From the NCBI RefSeq assembly GCF_000471905.2, contig NW_006500103.1, forward strand, positions 2,188,224-2,252,223: DNA of 64,000 bases. Reading direction: 5' to 3'. The notes under the pieces are model-generated. The model saw nothing but the letters and a program-made list of their open reading frames with translations, made no database searches and had not been told where the DNA came from. The stretch comes from Amborella trichopoda. Lineage: Eukaryota > Streptophyta > Magnoliopsida > Amborellales > Amborellaceae. Both the position numbers and the translations under genes were made by a program. Below are positions 46,000 to 57,100 of this stretch, piece by piece. Every line of letters begins with the position of its first letter. The first letter of the stretch is position 1.

Positions 46000-46345
46000 A
46001 TATTTATCTATCTTTGGATGTGTAAGTGATCTTTTATTGTGGTTTGGTTTTATCCAACATGCGCTTAATCCTTTCTCGATTTCTATAGGGCCTAGGCCTT
46101 ACAAGAAAACAATAAAGCCTCACCTTGAAACCACATTCGATAAATGCTTTGGGCATGGAGAAATCCTTTGATGGCTTTTGAATCTATGTCCACCTCTGAT
46201 TATAAAATTTGTAATATTTACCTCTAATTAAAACTTGAAATTGTTAATTTTTTCTACATTCATAATAGTTAAGGTTTGAGATGATATCTCCCAATACAAG
46301 AACTACAATTTTCGTGAGATTTGATGTGTAATTTTATTTTTTTTT
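46000..46345. mobile_element. F4 miniature-element remnant
   Basis: ATAGGGCCTAGGCCTTACAA followed by AAAGCCTCACCTTGAAACCA and TGCTTTGGGCATGGAGAAAT matches 52545-52985 in order. The right terminus is lost. Confidence 0.45.
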
Positions 46346-46354
46346 CCATATGGG

Positions 46355-46735
46355 CAAAGATATATTTCGAATCTCTAAACAATCAAATTAAGACGCACCT
46401 TAAAATTTCACTAAAAAGGTTATTTCGATGCTAAAAAATCCTCAAATTTATCATCTCAACTTTAAGATATATGGACATGATAAATATAGATTTCAAGTCT
46501 TGAAAATAATACATCTTGTAATATATTTTTTGGACTGTTAATTTTCAAGATTTTTAAGTTCATAAATATACTCCATCATCATTATTTTTAAGCTTTAAAT
46601 TTTATAATTAAAGAGAAAAACAAACATTTAGACCGTCACAAAGATTTTCAATGCTGAAATAATACCTTTTGATACTATTTGAAAGTGTGCTTTACTTTAA
46701 TTGTTTATAGCCTCAATCTTATACATACCACACCC
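46355..46735 (+). mobile_element. F1 miniature element
   Basis: Left CTCTAAACAATCAAATTAAG, interior GGACATGATAAATATAGATT and TTGATACTATTTGAAAGTGT, right TCTTATACATACCACACCC. It matches the F1 order without a clear target duplication. Confidence 0.7.
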
Positions 46736-47929
46736 TCCTAATAGAACCTCATTCCCTTTTGTCCCTTCTCTTGCTTTATTCTTGCGTGGGAATTTTGTTT
46801 TCCTTTATTCTCTTTTCTTTTACTTTTTTTTGTGGGTGGGGTTTTTGTAGGACCGCGGCTTTAACATATTCGGTAACTATGGTTTTACAATATTTGCTAA
46901 TGCTGTGCCAAAATCCCATAAGAAAATGTATTTTAAGTATTGAGAAGCTGTGCTGGCCTGAAAATTTATTTCTACCGTGACTTTGGAGGAAGCTCTAAAA
47001 ATAAGTCAAATCTTGTAGATTTGTGAACACTGGAATATACAATCAAAACGTGTTTCAATAAGATTTTTAGGTCACAAAATCCTATTAATTTCCTCTTCTT
47101 TTTTTTCTTCTTTTTTTTTTTTTTAATGGCACTAGTATCTAGGCTGGTTAAAATAGGGAGATTGCTAGGTAATGCACTTATGTCACTAAAAAATGACTAC
47201 AAAATTTTGATCCCCTTTTACTTTGATTGGTATTTGGACTGAGTTCTTTCTTTTATTTTATTTCATTGGTAGGTAAGCTGAAAATTCAGCGTTTGATGCC
47301 AATTCGACTTGATTTTGGTTGGTTGTGGCTACACCCAGTTCACTAACAAATATAAGAATTGACAAATTTATCTTTTTTATATTTATTGTATAATTAATTA
47401 TCTTTAAAGAAAAGTATTTGGTGAGTTTGCCTAGTCGTGCATTTTTTGAAGCATTTAAGTTCTCCAATGTACAAAAATCTAAGTTTTTGTCGCATTTATA
47501 ATTTCAGAGCTCCAAGAATAGTGCAAACCCAAAAATCATTAACCAAGTAAAATACATGGTAAGAGAAAATAGTTTCTTTTGGGGTAAGTAACAAAAATTG
47601 TACAAAATAGAAGTTTGTTCCTTTCTTTTTTCATATTCATCATTGTGGTGGTCCAGAAGACAAGATAGTAAATATTTGGATCCAAAAATGCCCCTCCAAC
47701 ATGAATGTCAAATTTTGGTGTCTCATGATTTAAATGTGTTCATGTGTTCCCTTCCAAAAATGTATTTTACTATCGTAGAGAGGGATTTGGCTTTAGATCC
47801 ATGCTAGCTAAATAGTGTACTATCTTATGATCGGTAAGGAATTTAAATGAGATGCCTAAGAATTCAAAAAACAATGTAGATATGATGATTAGTGAATAAT
47901 TGAAATAAAACTTTATTCAAATATTTTTC
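46736..47929. other. Spacer, no gene seen
   Basis: T-rich tracts near 46800 and 47100. Open frames at 46759-46980 and 47598-47807 show no domain. Confidence 0.4.
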
Positions 47930-48460
47930 TCAACTAATTGAGGTCGGCTTCAGTAATTTTGGTCCGTCATTTTGCTCCATAGTAGGTCATATCCTCAGTG
48001 ATATTATAAGTCCTCATATCTTTTTTCAATACTTTCAACCGTCATTTTGGGCCTACCTCTTGCTTTTTTTTAGCCTTCCACTTGAACTAACTCGCACATC
48101 TTAACAGGTGTTGTATTGGGTATGCGCCACACGTGGCCAACCCACTTAAGTTTAATCTCTCATCTTATCGCCTATTAATGCCACACTTAAATATTTTTTA
48201 GTGTATTTATTTTAAATTCTATCCTTTATTGTCTTGCTACTCATCGATTTCAATATTATCATCTCCACTGTACTCATTATATAGGTATATTATTTTTTGA
48301 CCACCTAACATTACACCCCATACCCCATACAATAAAGCTGGTCTCATAGCTATCCTATGAACCTTGTCATTCAGCTTTATTAATATGCAATGATCACATA
48401 AAAATTCGGTCATACATCTACATTTCGTCCATCCAACTCTAATTTTATGTGACATTTTTC
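47930..48460 (-). mobile_element. RTE-type LINE, 3' end of the reverse-transcriptase frame
   Basis: On the minus strand, 48455-48237 reads SHKIRVGWTKCRCMTEFLCD, then LKLNDKVHRIAMRPALLYG, the region just after the reverse transcriptase core of plant RTE elements. Downstream, frames for the usual HVGHVQRR-type stretch are broken up, and the copy ends near the ACCTCAATTAGTTGAGAAAA tail at 47932. The 5' part is absent, as usual for truncated LINE insertions; there are several frame breaks. Confidence 0.8.
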
Positions 48461-48479
48461 CCCAATCTCTTAAAAATAT

Positions 48480-48665
48480 TGAAAATAGACAGTCAAAACG
48501 ATGTAAAATACTATTTTTAAGACTTAAAATATTTTATTCTTTTATATTCATATATCTTGAGGTCAAGATGATTAATAATAATTTTGTTTTTTAGTGTTAA
48601 AACAACATGTTCCAATGGATTTTTGGGTGCAACTCACTTCTATAGTATAAGGTTGACTAGTTGGA
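48480..48665 (-). mobile_element. Partial F2 element
   Basis: AATAGACAGTCAAAACGATG, ATATCTTGAGGTCAAGATGA and AACAACATGTTCCAATGGAT correspond to the left half of F2 inverted. It follows the LINE fragment directly. Confidence 0.45.
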
Positions 48666-48714
48666 GAAGAATGAAATATGAACATACATTAAAAAAAAAA
48701 GAAGAGGGAAAGTA

Positions 48715-48945
48715 TTTAATGAGACCATTTACATTTTGTACAAGGTGGTCACAATTAATCTTGACCATTGGATGTGAAATTGGGTGGTTGCATTTATTTC
48801 ATTGACCAAGCTCAAAGTTCAAAATAAATTTTAGCGAACTTTGTGAAACACTCAAGCCATCATATCTCACATCGAATGGATGGAAGTAATTGTAACTTCT
48901 TATTATCAAAGGTAAATGGTCTCATTATATACAATCTCAAAAAAA
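48715..48945. mobile_element. F3 miniature element, uninterrupted reference copy
   Basis: Ends GAGACCATTTACATTTTGTA and AAGGTAAATGGTCTCATTAT are inverted repeats; inner blocks TGGTCACAATTAATCTTGAC and TTGACCAAGCTCAAAGTTC are those of the other F3 copies. This copy shows what the interrupted element at 9690-10300 looked like. Confidence 0.8.
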
Positions 48946-51169
48946 AAAAAAAAAGTCTTTAGTAAAAATATAAAAATTAATCATGAATCTTGATAAATTT
49001 TGAACTTCACATGATAAAATATAGATTTATTAAAAAAATCCAAAAGATTCAAAGTTGAATTTCTACTTCGTGGCAAAGAAAAAAAATTATTTTCTAACAT
49101 TCTAAAATTTATAATAATAGTAAAAAATTGTTATGATTAATTATGTGATTAATTATGGATACATAATATTCATAAAATTATATTAAATTTTTTGAAATGA
49201 TGATATGTAAATCTAAAAAAAAAAAAAAGCCAAAATAGTTTTAAAATGAAGTTTATTAATTTAAAATGTAAAATTTTAATAAGAAATTTTAAGATGCATC
49301 AAAACTCCTAAATAAAGTTATAAATAAAGTTATAAATTACGTATGTTGCATCTAAGAATGAAATACAAAAATATAAAACAAATATCTTTATGATGTAGAG
49401 GATAATATTATTTTGCTGGACAACATGTGCAATGCACTGGTATGATGATCTTACTATATCAAGATGACTTATACATTTAAAAATACCACGATATGTATCA
49501 TTTAAGAGTGCACAAATCATATGTACTAACGATATGTATCATTCAAGAGTGCACAAATCATATGTCCTATAAATATAGAAAATCAGATTTTTCTCTCAAA
49601 AAAGTTTATTCATATTTAAAAGTATATATATATATAGAATAACTCTAACCCGGTAAGAAATTACTTCTTTTCAATGCTCTCAATGGTTATCCTTGGCAAC
49701 TCTTGCGGTTTTGATAATATTTAAAAAGGTTTTCTAATGAAGGATCATTTTTCAAAAAATTGCATGCATATCTAATAAGATTTTAAATGTGGAGAAAGAC
49801 CAAGTTGAGAGAGAAAAACCAAGTTGAAATACAAAGGGAAAGAAAAAGACTAGGGTAACTAAAAGAGAGAGAAATAAATGCTCCATTGTAAATGTGAAGG
49901 AGTGACATGTGTCCACCCATTAATTCCACTTAATTTAGCCAACATGAAAATTTGCCTTGTGAAGTAGTGATACTATTTACCCTCTCACAAAGTTAAAATA
50001 AAATTTCAAAGCACAAAAGTATGCCATTAAAAACATATAATTTTTTAAGTATTTTTAAGAATAACTCTGAAGTGGAGGGATTTATAATTAGAAATAAAAC
50101 ATATAAACTAATTTAAATAATCCTAAAAAATAATAAGAAAGGGATTGTCACAAACAATTAGAAAAAATAAATGATAAAATATGGATACTGTTATCATCCA
50201 GTTGCATTAATAGAATATTTTTTATATTCTATAATAATAAATGTGAAAATTGGTAATAATCTATTTTTTAGGTATAGAACTTTTGCCAAAAAGTTCAATT
50301 TCATATTCAATTTATTAACATAGCAGGATGATGAGTTATGGGAAAAATTCAAAGCATGAGAAATTAATGTAAAAATGATAACTTTTTTTACATTTATTCT
50401 CAGCAAATTACATAATAATATGCAGGATATTAAAGTTATAAATAAATAATTAAATATCAAGTAATAAACAAAAAATTTGGCATACGTTTAAAGTCTTTTA
50501 GAGATGTTTATAGCATCATTAAGCATAACGAAATGAATTCAGTATCAATATATGCACAATAATAAATAAATCAAAATATTTATGAGAATAGACAAATAAT
50601 AATAATAAAAAGCTCTAAAAGATATCAAACATAAATAAACAAAAATAATAATAAACAATGCATACTCTCTCTCTCTCCATATATGGGAGAGGTTTCTCAC
50701 GCTTCTCTCAACCACTTTTTCTTATGCCTTGTAATTAATATGTTATTATATATCATGTAATTTCTACCCTGTCTACTATAAGATATTTATTTAGATTTTA
50801 ATTGATTGTATCTCTATATAATTTTGGCTTTCCTTGTTGCTCTATCTATCTACGCCTCTCGCCTTCTCTAAATAAATATATAATTTCTTAAAAAAAAGCT
50901 TCTCTCCCTCCCTCCCTAAATATGGGGAATGAAGATGGAAGCTAATCTATCTCCATATTTTTTTTTTTGAAACATAATTTTCTCTCTATTAATCACTCTT
51001 TGAAATTATTAATTTATTTATTTTACGTATTCTTTCTCCAATCAATATCCTCTCCAATTCTATCTCTTCCTTAAAAATATTTCTCTTTCCCTAACCTTAA
51101 AGATGGGAAAGTGACCTAATAACAAGTGAACTATCTTATAACGTCTATAGTATTAGGGTCCCTTCTTAC
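48946..51169. other. Very AT-rich spacer, no gene seen
   Basis: A runs, TATATA at 49625-49637, and a 40-bp block (ACGATATGTATCATT(T/C)AAG with AGTGCACAAATCATATGT) doubled near 49489-49565. No coding segment or RNA gene recognised. Confidence 0.45.
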
Positions 51170-51480
51170 TCTTGTGAGATGTGTCCACCACTAACTCTTG
51201 TTTAATAATACAATAGAAAAAAATATGTTGAAAATAGACCAAGTGAAATTGTCTGGTCAAGTTGGTTATCGGTGATAAACCTCATATTATGATTATTCGC
51301 TATATATAGAGGCACGATTTTTATCAAAAAATAGTGAAGATGTAGCGAATTAGGGCTTTAGATCCGTGGACGTAAGGCTTCGGTCTGAACTACGTAAATC
51401 TCGTGTCATCTATTTTCTCTTCTTCTTCTCTTCACATTCAATGTCTATGTATGCTCTCTCGAACTTTAACAAAATATAAG
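51170..51480 (+). mobile_element. Probable Ty1/copia LTR remnant
   Basis: A TATATATAG promoter-like motif followed by TCCGTGGACGTAAGG and GAACTACGTAAATCTCGTGT and a CT-rich stretch is the usual order in the right half of plant copia LTRs. No internal coding region or partner LTR is visible, so it is a solo or partial copy. Edges are uncertain. Confidence 0.45.
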
Positions 51481-51719
51481 GTTGATATGTACTAAAAAAC
51501 ATAATATTTTTATGAATATTAATTATACATATGTATCCAAGAACATAGGTTTTTTTAACCGACGTATTAGACACTTTTTATAGTTATAGACGCAGGCACA
51601 ATTGTTGGTGCTTATGTAACAATAATTCAAATATCTGAAACAAGAAGTCGTAAACCGACCAAATTGACCTTGACAATCTTAGATGCCATAAAAATGACAT
51701 GGTCAGTCAAATATTTTTT

Positions 51720-51910
51720 AGACTGGAAAATGATTTGATAGGGCTACAACTTTATAAAAATAAGTAAAGCCTCACCTTATAACTCATTGAAAATTGATTT
51801 TAGTTCCAGATGAGGATTTGAAGTGAGGGAAAATTGACTTTAGTTCCCGATGAGGATTTGAGGTGAGGGTATATTTTGTTTTCAGGCCCTATAGAAACCT
51901 CATCCTTTTG
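51720..51910. mobile_element. Short F4-like inverted-repeat element
   Basis: GATAGGGCTACAACTTTATA at the left and GCCCTATAGAAACCTCATC at the right, with an inner direct doubling of AAAATTGA(T/C)TTTAGTTCC. Confidence 0.45.
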
Positions 51911-52154
51911 TACTATAGTTTTTTTGCTTTTTAAGTGTTTACAAGTCTTGCCATATCTAAGTCATTTTTTAAGTTAGAGATTCTATGATAAGGGGCCAAA
52001 ACAAATTTGCACTCCATTACAAGGTTTTGGTGTCGAAATTCTGTTTTTTGGTGGGTTTTGGGGTAGGGGCTAGAGCTTTACTAATATTGGGAAGGCCTGG
52101 CCCATTAAAATTAATTTTTTTGTGGGAAAATCATCAAATTTATGGATACATTTT

Positions 52155-52535
52155 TTTCATGGAAAAAGTTCATATATATTATCAATCTTATATTATAAAA
52201 GTAAGATGCACCTCAAAAACTCACATGAAAAGGTTAATTTGATGTAAAAAACCCTCTGGTTGATCATCTCGACTTTGAGATGTATGTATATAAAAAAAAT
52301 GATTTCAAGTCCGAGAAACAATACATCTTGTAATATATTATTTGCACCTTAAATTTTCAATATTTTCAAATGTTTATAGATTTGCTAAAACTATACTTTT
52401 AAAGCTTTAAATTTCATGGCTAGGGGTGAAATATATTTTTAAGCCATCATAGAGATGTACAACACTGAAACAATATCTTTCTTACAGATGCCTTACTTTG
52501 ATTATTTAACGTGGCAATCTTATACAAACTGCACC
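52155..52535 (+). mobile_element. F2 miniature element
   Basis: ATGGAAAAAGTTCATATATA at the left, GATCATCTCGACTTTGAGAT and GTAATATATTATTTGCACC inside, CAATCTTATACAAACTGCACC at the right in outline. Order as in other F2 copies. Confidence 0.65.
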
Positions 52536-52544
52536 TCTTTGTCA

Positions 52545-52985
52545 ATTTTTCTTTGGATATGACTTCTATAAGGCTTAAGCCTTATACAAAAAGTAAAACT
52601 ACACCTTGAAACATCGTTCGAAAAATACTTTGGGCATGAAAAATCCCTATAATGGCTCTAAAATCTATTTTCACTATGCTATAAATTTTGTAGATTTTTT
52701 TTTTTTATTTATAGACTTTGTGGATATGTGAACAATTTAAAATGAACAGTCTAGATGATGTTTTACAATGTACGTTATTTTTAGAGCTTAAAATCATAAG
52801 TTTTTTCACAACCATAACGTAATGGTCCAGATCGCGATGATCTATTTGAATGTTTTCCAATGTTGGAACTACAATTTAAGATATGAGTTTTGAGGTTAGG
52901 CTTTATTTGTTCTCATGAGGCTTGAGGCCCTGGGCCTTATTCTAATGTTTTTTTTTCCTCGCTATTTTTTAAGGCCTCATGATCT
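52545..52985. mobile_element. F4 miniature element
   Basis: TTCTATAAGGCTTAAGCCTT and AAACTACACCTTGAAACATC at the left; GAGGCTTGAGGCCCTGGGCC near 52918 at the right. It lies between two F2 copies, the second of which starts just after it. Confidence 0.5.
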
Positions 52986-52986
52986 A

Positions 52987-53376
52987 GCAAAAAGAAAGAG
53001 AAAAGTTTATATAAGGTTGACACTTTAAAATGTAGAGTCGAGGTGCACCTCTAAAATTATTCAAAAAGAGTTATTTTGTTGAAAAGCACTTAATCGATAG
53101 TCTCTACATCGAGATATATAGATATAGAAAAACAAAGAGATTTAAAGTTTTAAAACAGTACATCTTGCAGACCGTTTATTTTCAAAAATTTTATGCGTCC
53201 ACAGATTAACCTAGTTTATATTATTTTTAAGTTCAAAATTTTATAATTAAAAGTAAAAATAGATTTTCATACGATCCTAAGAAATAAACACTACTACTAG
53301 TGCATCTCATAAGAAAGTTTGGAGGTGTACCCTCGCGTGATCGTTTTGAGATTTGCAACCTTGTGCGCACCGCATC
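52987..53376 (+). mobile_element. F2 miniature element upstream of PLAA
   Basis: GAGAAAAGTTTATATAAGGT at the left and GCAACCTTGTGCGCACCGCA at the right. It ends about 520 bp before the PLAA ATG and about 25 bp from the GA tract, so it may form part of the distal promoter. Confidence 0.7.
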
Positions 53377-53399
53377 CGAAAAGAAATGCTTTTTAGTCT

Positions 53400-53430
<31 letters not shown>

Positions 53431-53612
53431 GGGCGCTGCAGACGAAGCGAGAGACGTCGGACGAAGGAACGCGAGGGACGGTACGTCGTACGAGGTACGT
53501 CNNNNNNNNNNNNNNNNNNNNTCCGTCTCTACTTCTTACTTACGTACGTACTTACTTACTCTCTCTCTCTACTAACTTACTTGTTGTCACCACCACGTCG
53601 CTCTCTTCTACT

Positions 53613-53654
<42 letters not shown>

Positions 53655-53898
53655 CTTGTTCTTAGCCTCGTTTAACTCCCGCGCACTCTCTTCGTCTTAG
53701 CCTACTGTTTCCTCGATTCCAATAATCGCAGAAAAGCAGCAGAAGTCACGCCAAAGCTTTTAAAATCCCCTTCTCTCTCTCTCTGTAAAATCCCCTTCTC
53801 TCACTCCCTACTGAACTTTCTCTCTAGAACGCGCCTTTATTTCCTAGTATTTTGCAGTCTTCAAGAATCACAGGAAAGCACCTCCTCTCTCTCTCAAA
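53377..53898 (+). promoter_or_regulatory. PLAA promoter and leader with GA/CT tracts and a 20-N gap
   Basis: A GAGAGA tract at 53401-53427, the gap at 53502-53521, TTACGTACGTACTTACTTAC-type repeats and a CTCTCT tract at 53609-53650 precede a CT-rich leader ending at the ATG (53899). No clear TATA box. The 20-N run is a scaffolding gap, so spacing is uncertain. Confidence 0.5.
53502..53521. other. Sequence gap, 20 N
   Basis: Unresolved bases of fixed length between TACGAGGTACGTC and TCCGTCTCTAC. The real distance may differ. Confidence 0.98.
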
Positions 53899-54142
53899 AT
53901 GGAGGGTCAGCTTCCTATATATCAACTGAGTTGTCAGCTTCGAGGCCATGATGATGATGTAAGTCTTTGCGATCACAGCCAATCTCTCTCTAATTTGGCT
54001 TTAATGTTAGCACACTTTTGTTTTGATCGCATGTTCAATTGGGCATTGTCGTTGTATCTTTCACTCTATCATCTTTTTAACTTGGCTTTTCTTGATGCTG
54101 GATTTTTATCTTACTCTCTGTTTGCCTCTTTCGTCACATGCA

Positions 54143-54183
<41 letters not shown>

Positions 54184-57100
54184 TTTCTCTATTTTTATTT
54201 TTTATTGATATATTGGCATTCCTTTTGTTTCGCACCGACTGTTTTTAACTTTTTGTCACTTTTTTGCTACCCATTGTCTTCATCTTAAATCTCAATTTGG
54301 TTGTGTGTCGAATTCTGATGAATCACCGTTTTTGTGTTTTTTGATTGATGACGAACCACTTGTTCAATCAAAGAGTGTTTAATCTATTTCTTGAATATTT
54401 TGCTAATAATTGTTTGAAATTTATTGTACGAGGTAGCAGAAGATGAGTGATCAGTCACTGCTGTTACTGATGTTTCTGTGTTTAAATTTCATTTTTGTGT
54501 ACGTTTTCTCATTCAATAGTGCTTAATGGTATATATTGATACATTGGAATCTGACACTGTAATTGTGAATTTGAGAGTAATAATTGATGATTTTGTGGAA
54601 TTTAAAGAGAACCTGATATCTATTGCTTTTAATCTTTGTTTAAAATTTTGGTCCATTTTAAACTTCTTTGGGCCATTTTCACATTTTCTTGCATGTGAAA
54701 TGGTGGCATGGAGGAAATTGGTAATGAATCCCTTATGGTGATCATCCAACCTTTTTATTCTTTACTACCACAGTTGATCGTACTAAAGATAATTAGATAA
54801 CTAGGGCTGACTCTTTGAGTTCTTCTTGGTTTGAGTTAAGTATTGGAGCTTATCATTACCCTGTAATGACATGAAAAGGAAATTGGATTGATTTTTTCTT
54901 TTCATTTGTTTCAATCAATTGTAAGTGCCAGCCTTCCATATAACGATGCAGGAGATTATTCCTGTTGATTCTTTTTTATTTCATCAAGTTTATGAGCTGG
55001 AATTTGCTTATTCTTTCTGTGTAATGGCATCAAAGATAACTTAAGTTTACTTTTTTATTTTCATTTTTAATTGATTAGGTGTTTAGTTTTTTTATAGAAT
55101 GCATTGGAGATTACTCATATTGATTTTTTTTGTATTTAATCAAATGTAGGAGTTAAAAATGTCCATAGAATGAGAAATATATATTTTTTCTATGTCATAT
55201 TCCAAAATTTAGAAAAGTTTTCGTGTTTGCTTGGAATGCATGAAATTACATTGGTGATCCCATACTTCCTGTTCAAGATTCTTCTGTTAATACCTACGAG
55301 TTTCATGCAGTCTACCCTCTGTATCACTGCTACTGGTTCACATGACTTCTGACACTTACTTCTGGACAGTTTGGATTTCTGTAACACTATTTTGGACAAT
55401 GTCATGCACTCTTATTTTATTCTAATGTATTTGGATGATTCATGCAGTGCATGATGGTGATTCTTGACTAAGGATTCTTTGTGGGATGTGAATTTCACAT
55501 TTTGGGGTTTCTTTAATTTATAATAAACTAATTAGGACATTTATTTTTTCAGTTTTGTGGAGCATACATTTGTGAATTACCTATATTGGGGTTCCTTTTA
55601 TTTTCAATAAATTCTTTGTTATATTATTCATTTTCTCAGGTTCGTGGATTATGTATTTGTGGAGATACTGGAATCGCATCATCTTCAAGAGACAAAACTG
55701 TCCGCTTTTGGTCCTTAGATGATGCGCACAAGAATAAGTATGTGATTGAAAAAGTAATGGCGGGTGGTCACACTAGCTTTGTGGGCCCATTGGCTTGGTT
55801 GCCGCCTAATGAGGATTTCCCTAGAGGTAGGATTGTATCCGCAGGGATGGATACACTCGTAGTGTCATGGGATGTGAAAACTGCTCAGGTTTTACACAAA
55901 ATGAAGGGTCATCAACTCCAAGTCACCGGCCTCACAATTGATGACAATGGGGATATTCTTTCATCTTCAATTGACTGGTACTGTATCTACCCTATATTTA
56001 CAGCGCCTTCTTTTTTGTTCCTCTCTCATAATTCACGGGCCAACAATATTTTTTTTTTCTTTTCTGTGTTCGGTTTTATTTTCCTAGTTGCCAAAGTGAA
56101 CACTAACTGAAGGAAATAACTGAGAATAAGAAATCGAGAGAAACAGGAAATCACCACTCAAATTATATCAAATAAAGAATATCCCCATATTGCCATGATG
56201 GACCCTCCCATGGAGAACCCATATAAATACATGAGTCCTTTGTTTGATATTTTAATTTAGGGAAAAGTTTATATAGAGCCGAGGCTCTAAACAATCAAAT
56301 TTGAGCCTACCTAAAAAATTGCACTAGAAGAGGTTGTTTTGATGTCCAAATATCTTTGAATTGATCATCTCGACATCAAGATGCATGGACATGAGAAAAA
56401 AATGAATTGCAAGTTTTGGAAATAGTGTATTTTGTAATGCATTTTTGGGCCGTCAATTTTCAAAATTTTAAAGTTTTCATAAATATGTCGATCTATACTA
56501 TTTTTGAAGCTCTAAACTTCATAAATAAATATGAAAATATATTTTAAGGCTATCACAAAGATTTCCAATATTGAAACCACATTTCTCGACACTATGCGAA
56601 TGTAGGCTGTAATTTGATTGTTTAAAGCCTAGGCTCTATACAAACAGCACTCTTTAATTTATTGGTGATATACATTTAAATCACAACCTCACAGGCCCAC
56701 AGTTGCAACAAGAGCCTTTTAGTTGAGATATGAGCTTGGATGCACCTTACAATTGTCCTCATCCTATTGTTTACCCACCTTACAACCGAAGTAAAGTTGA
56801 CCAACTCCATAAAAACCATGAACAAGACCCATTCAAAAGGCGTCCATTTTATTTTAAAATTACCAATTCATGGGAGATTCCGGAAGTCATGCACCTTAAT
56901 CAATATTTGGAGGTGTGTGTGTGCAATCGCACGCGTGTGGGTGTGCACGCGCACGCGTGTGGGGACCCAGTTTTGGTGCATCAAAGCCCTCATGAGAAGT
57001 GGTGCTGGTCCTACAATCTGTAACCTCCAAGTACATTGGACTGGCAGATTGCACCTGCAAATCGAGGCAAGAGAACTTCTGGTGCAATCTTCTCCATCCA

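Noticed and set aside
53353-53700. Arginine/glutamate-rich and leucine/serine-rich frame upstream of PLAA
   Set aside because: It translates GA and CT tracts and crosses the 20-N gap.
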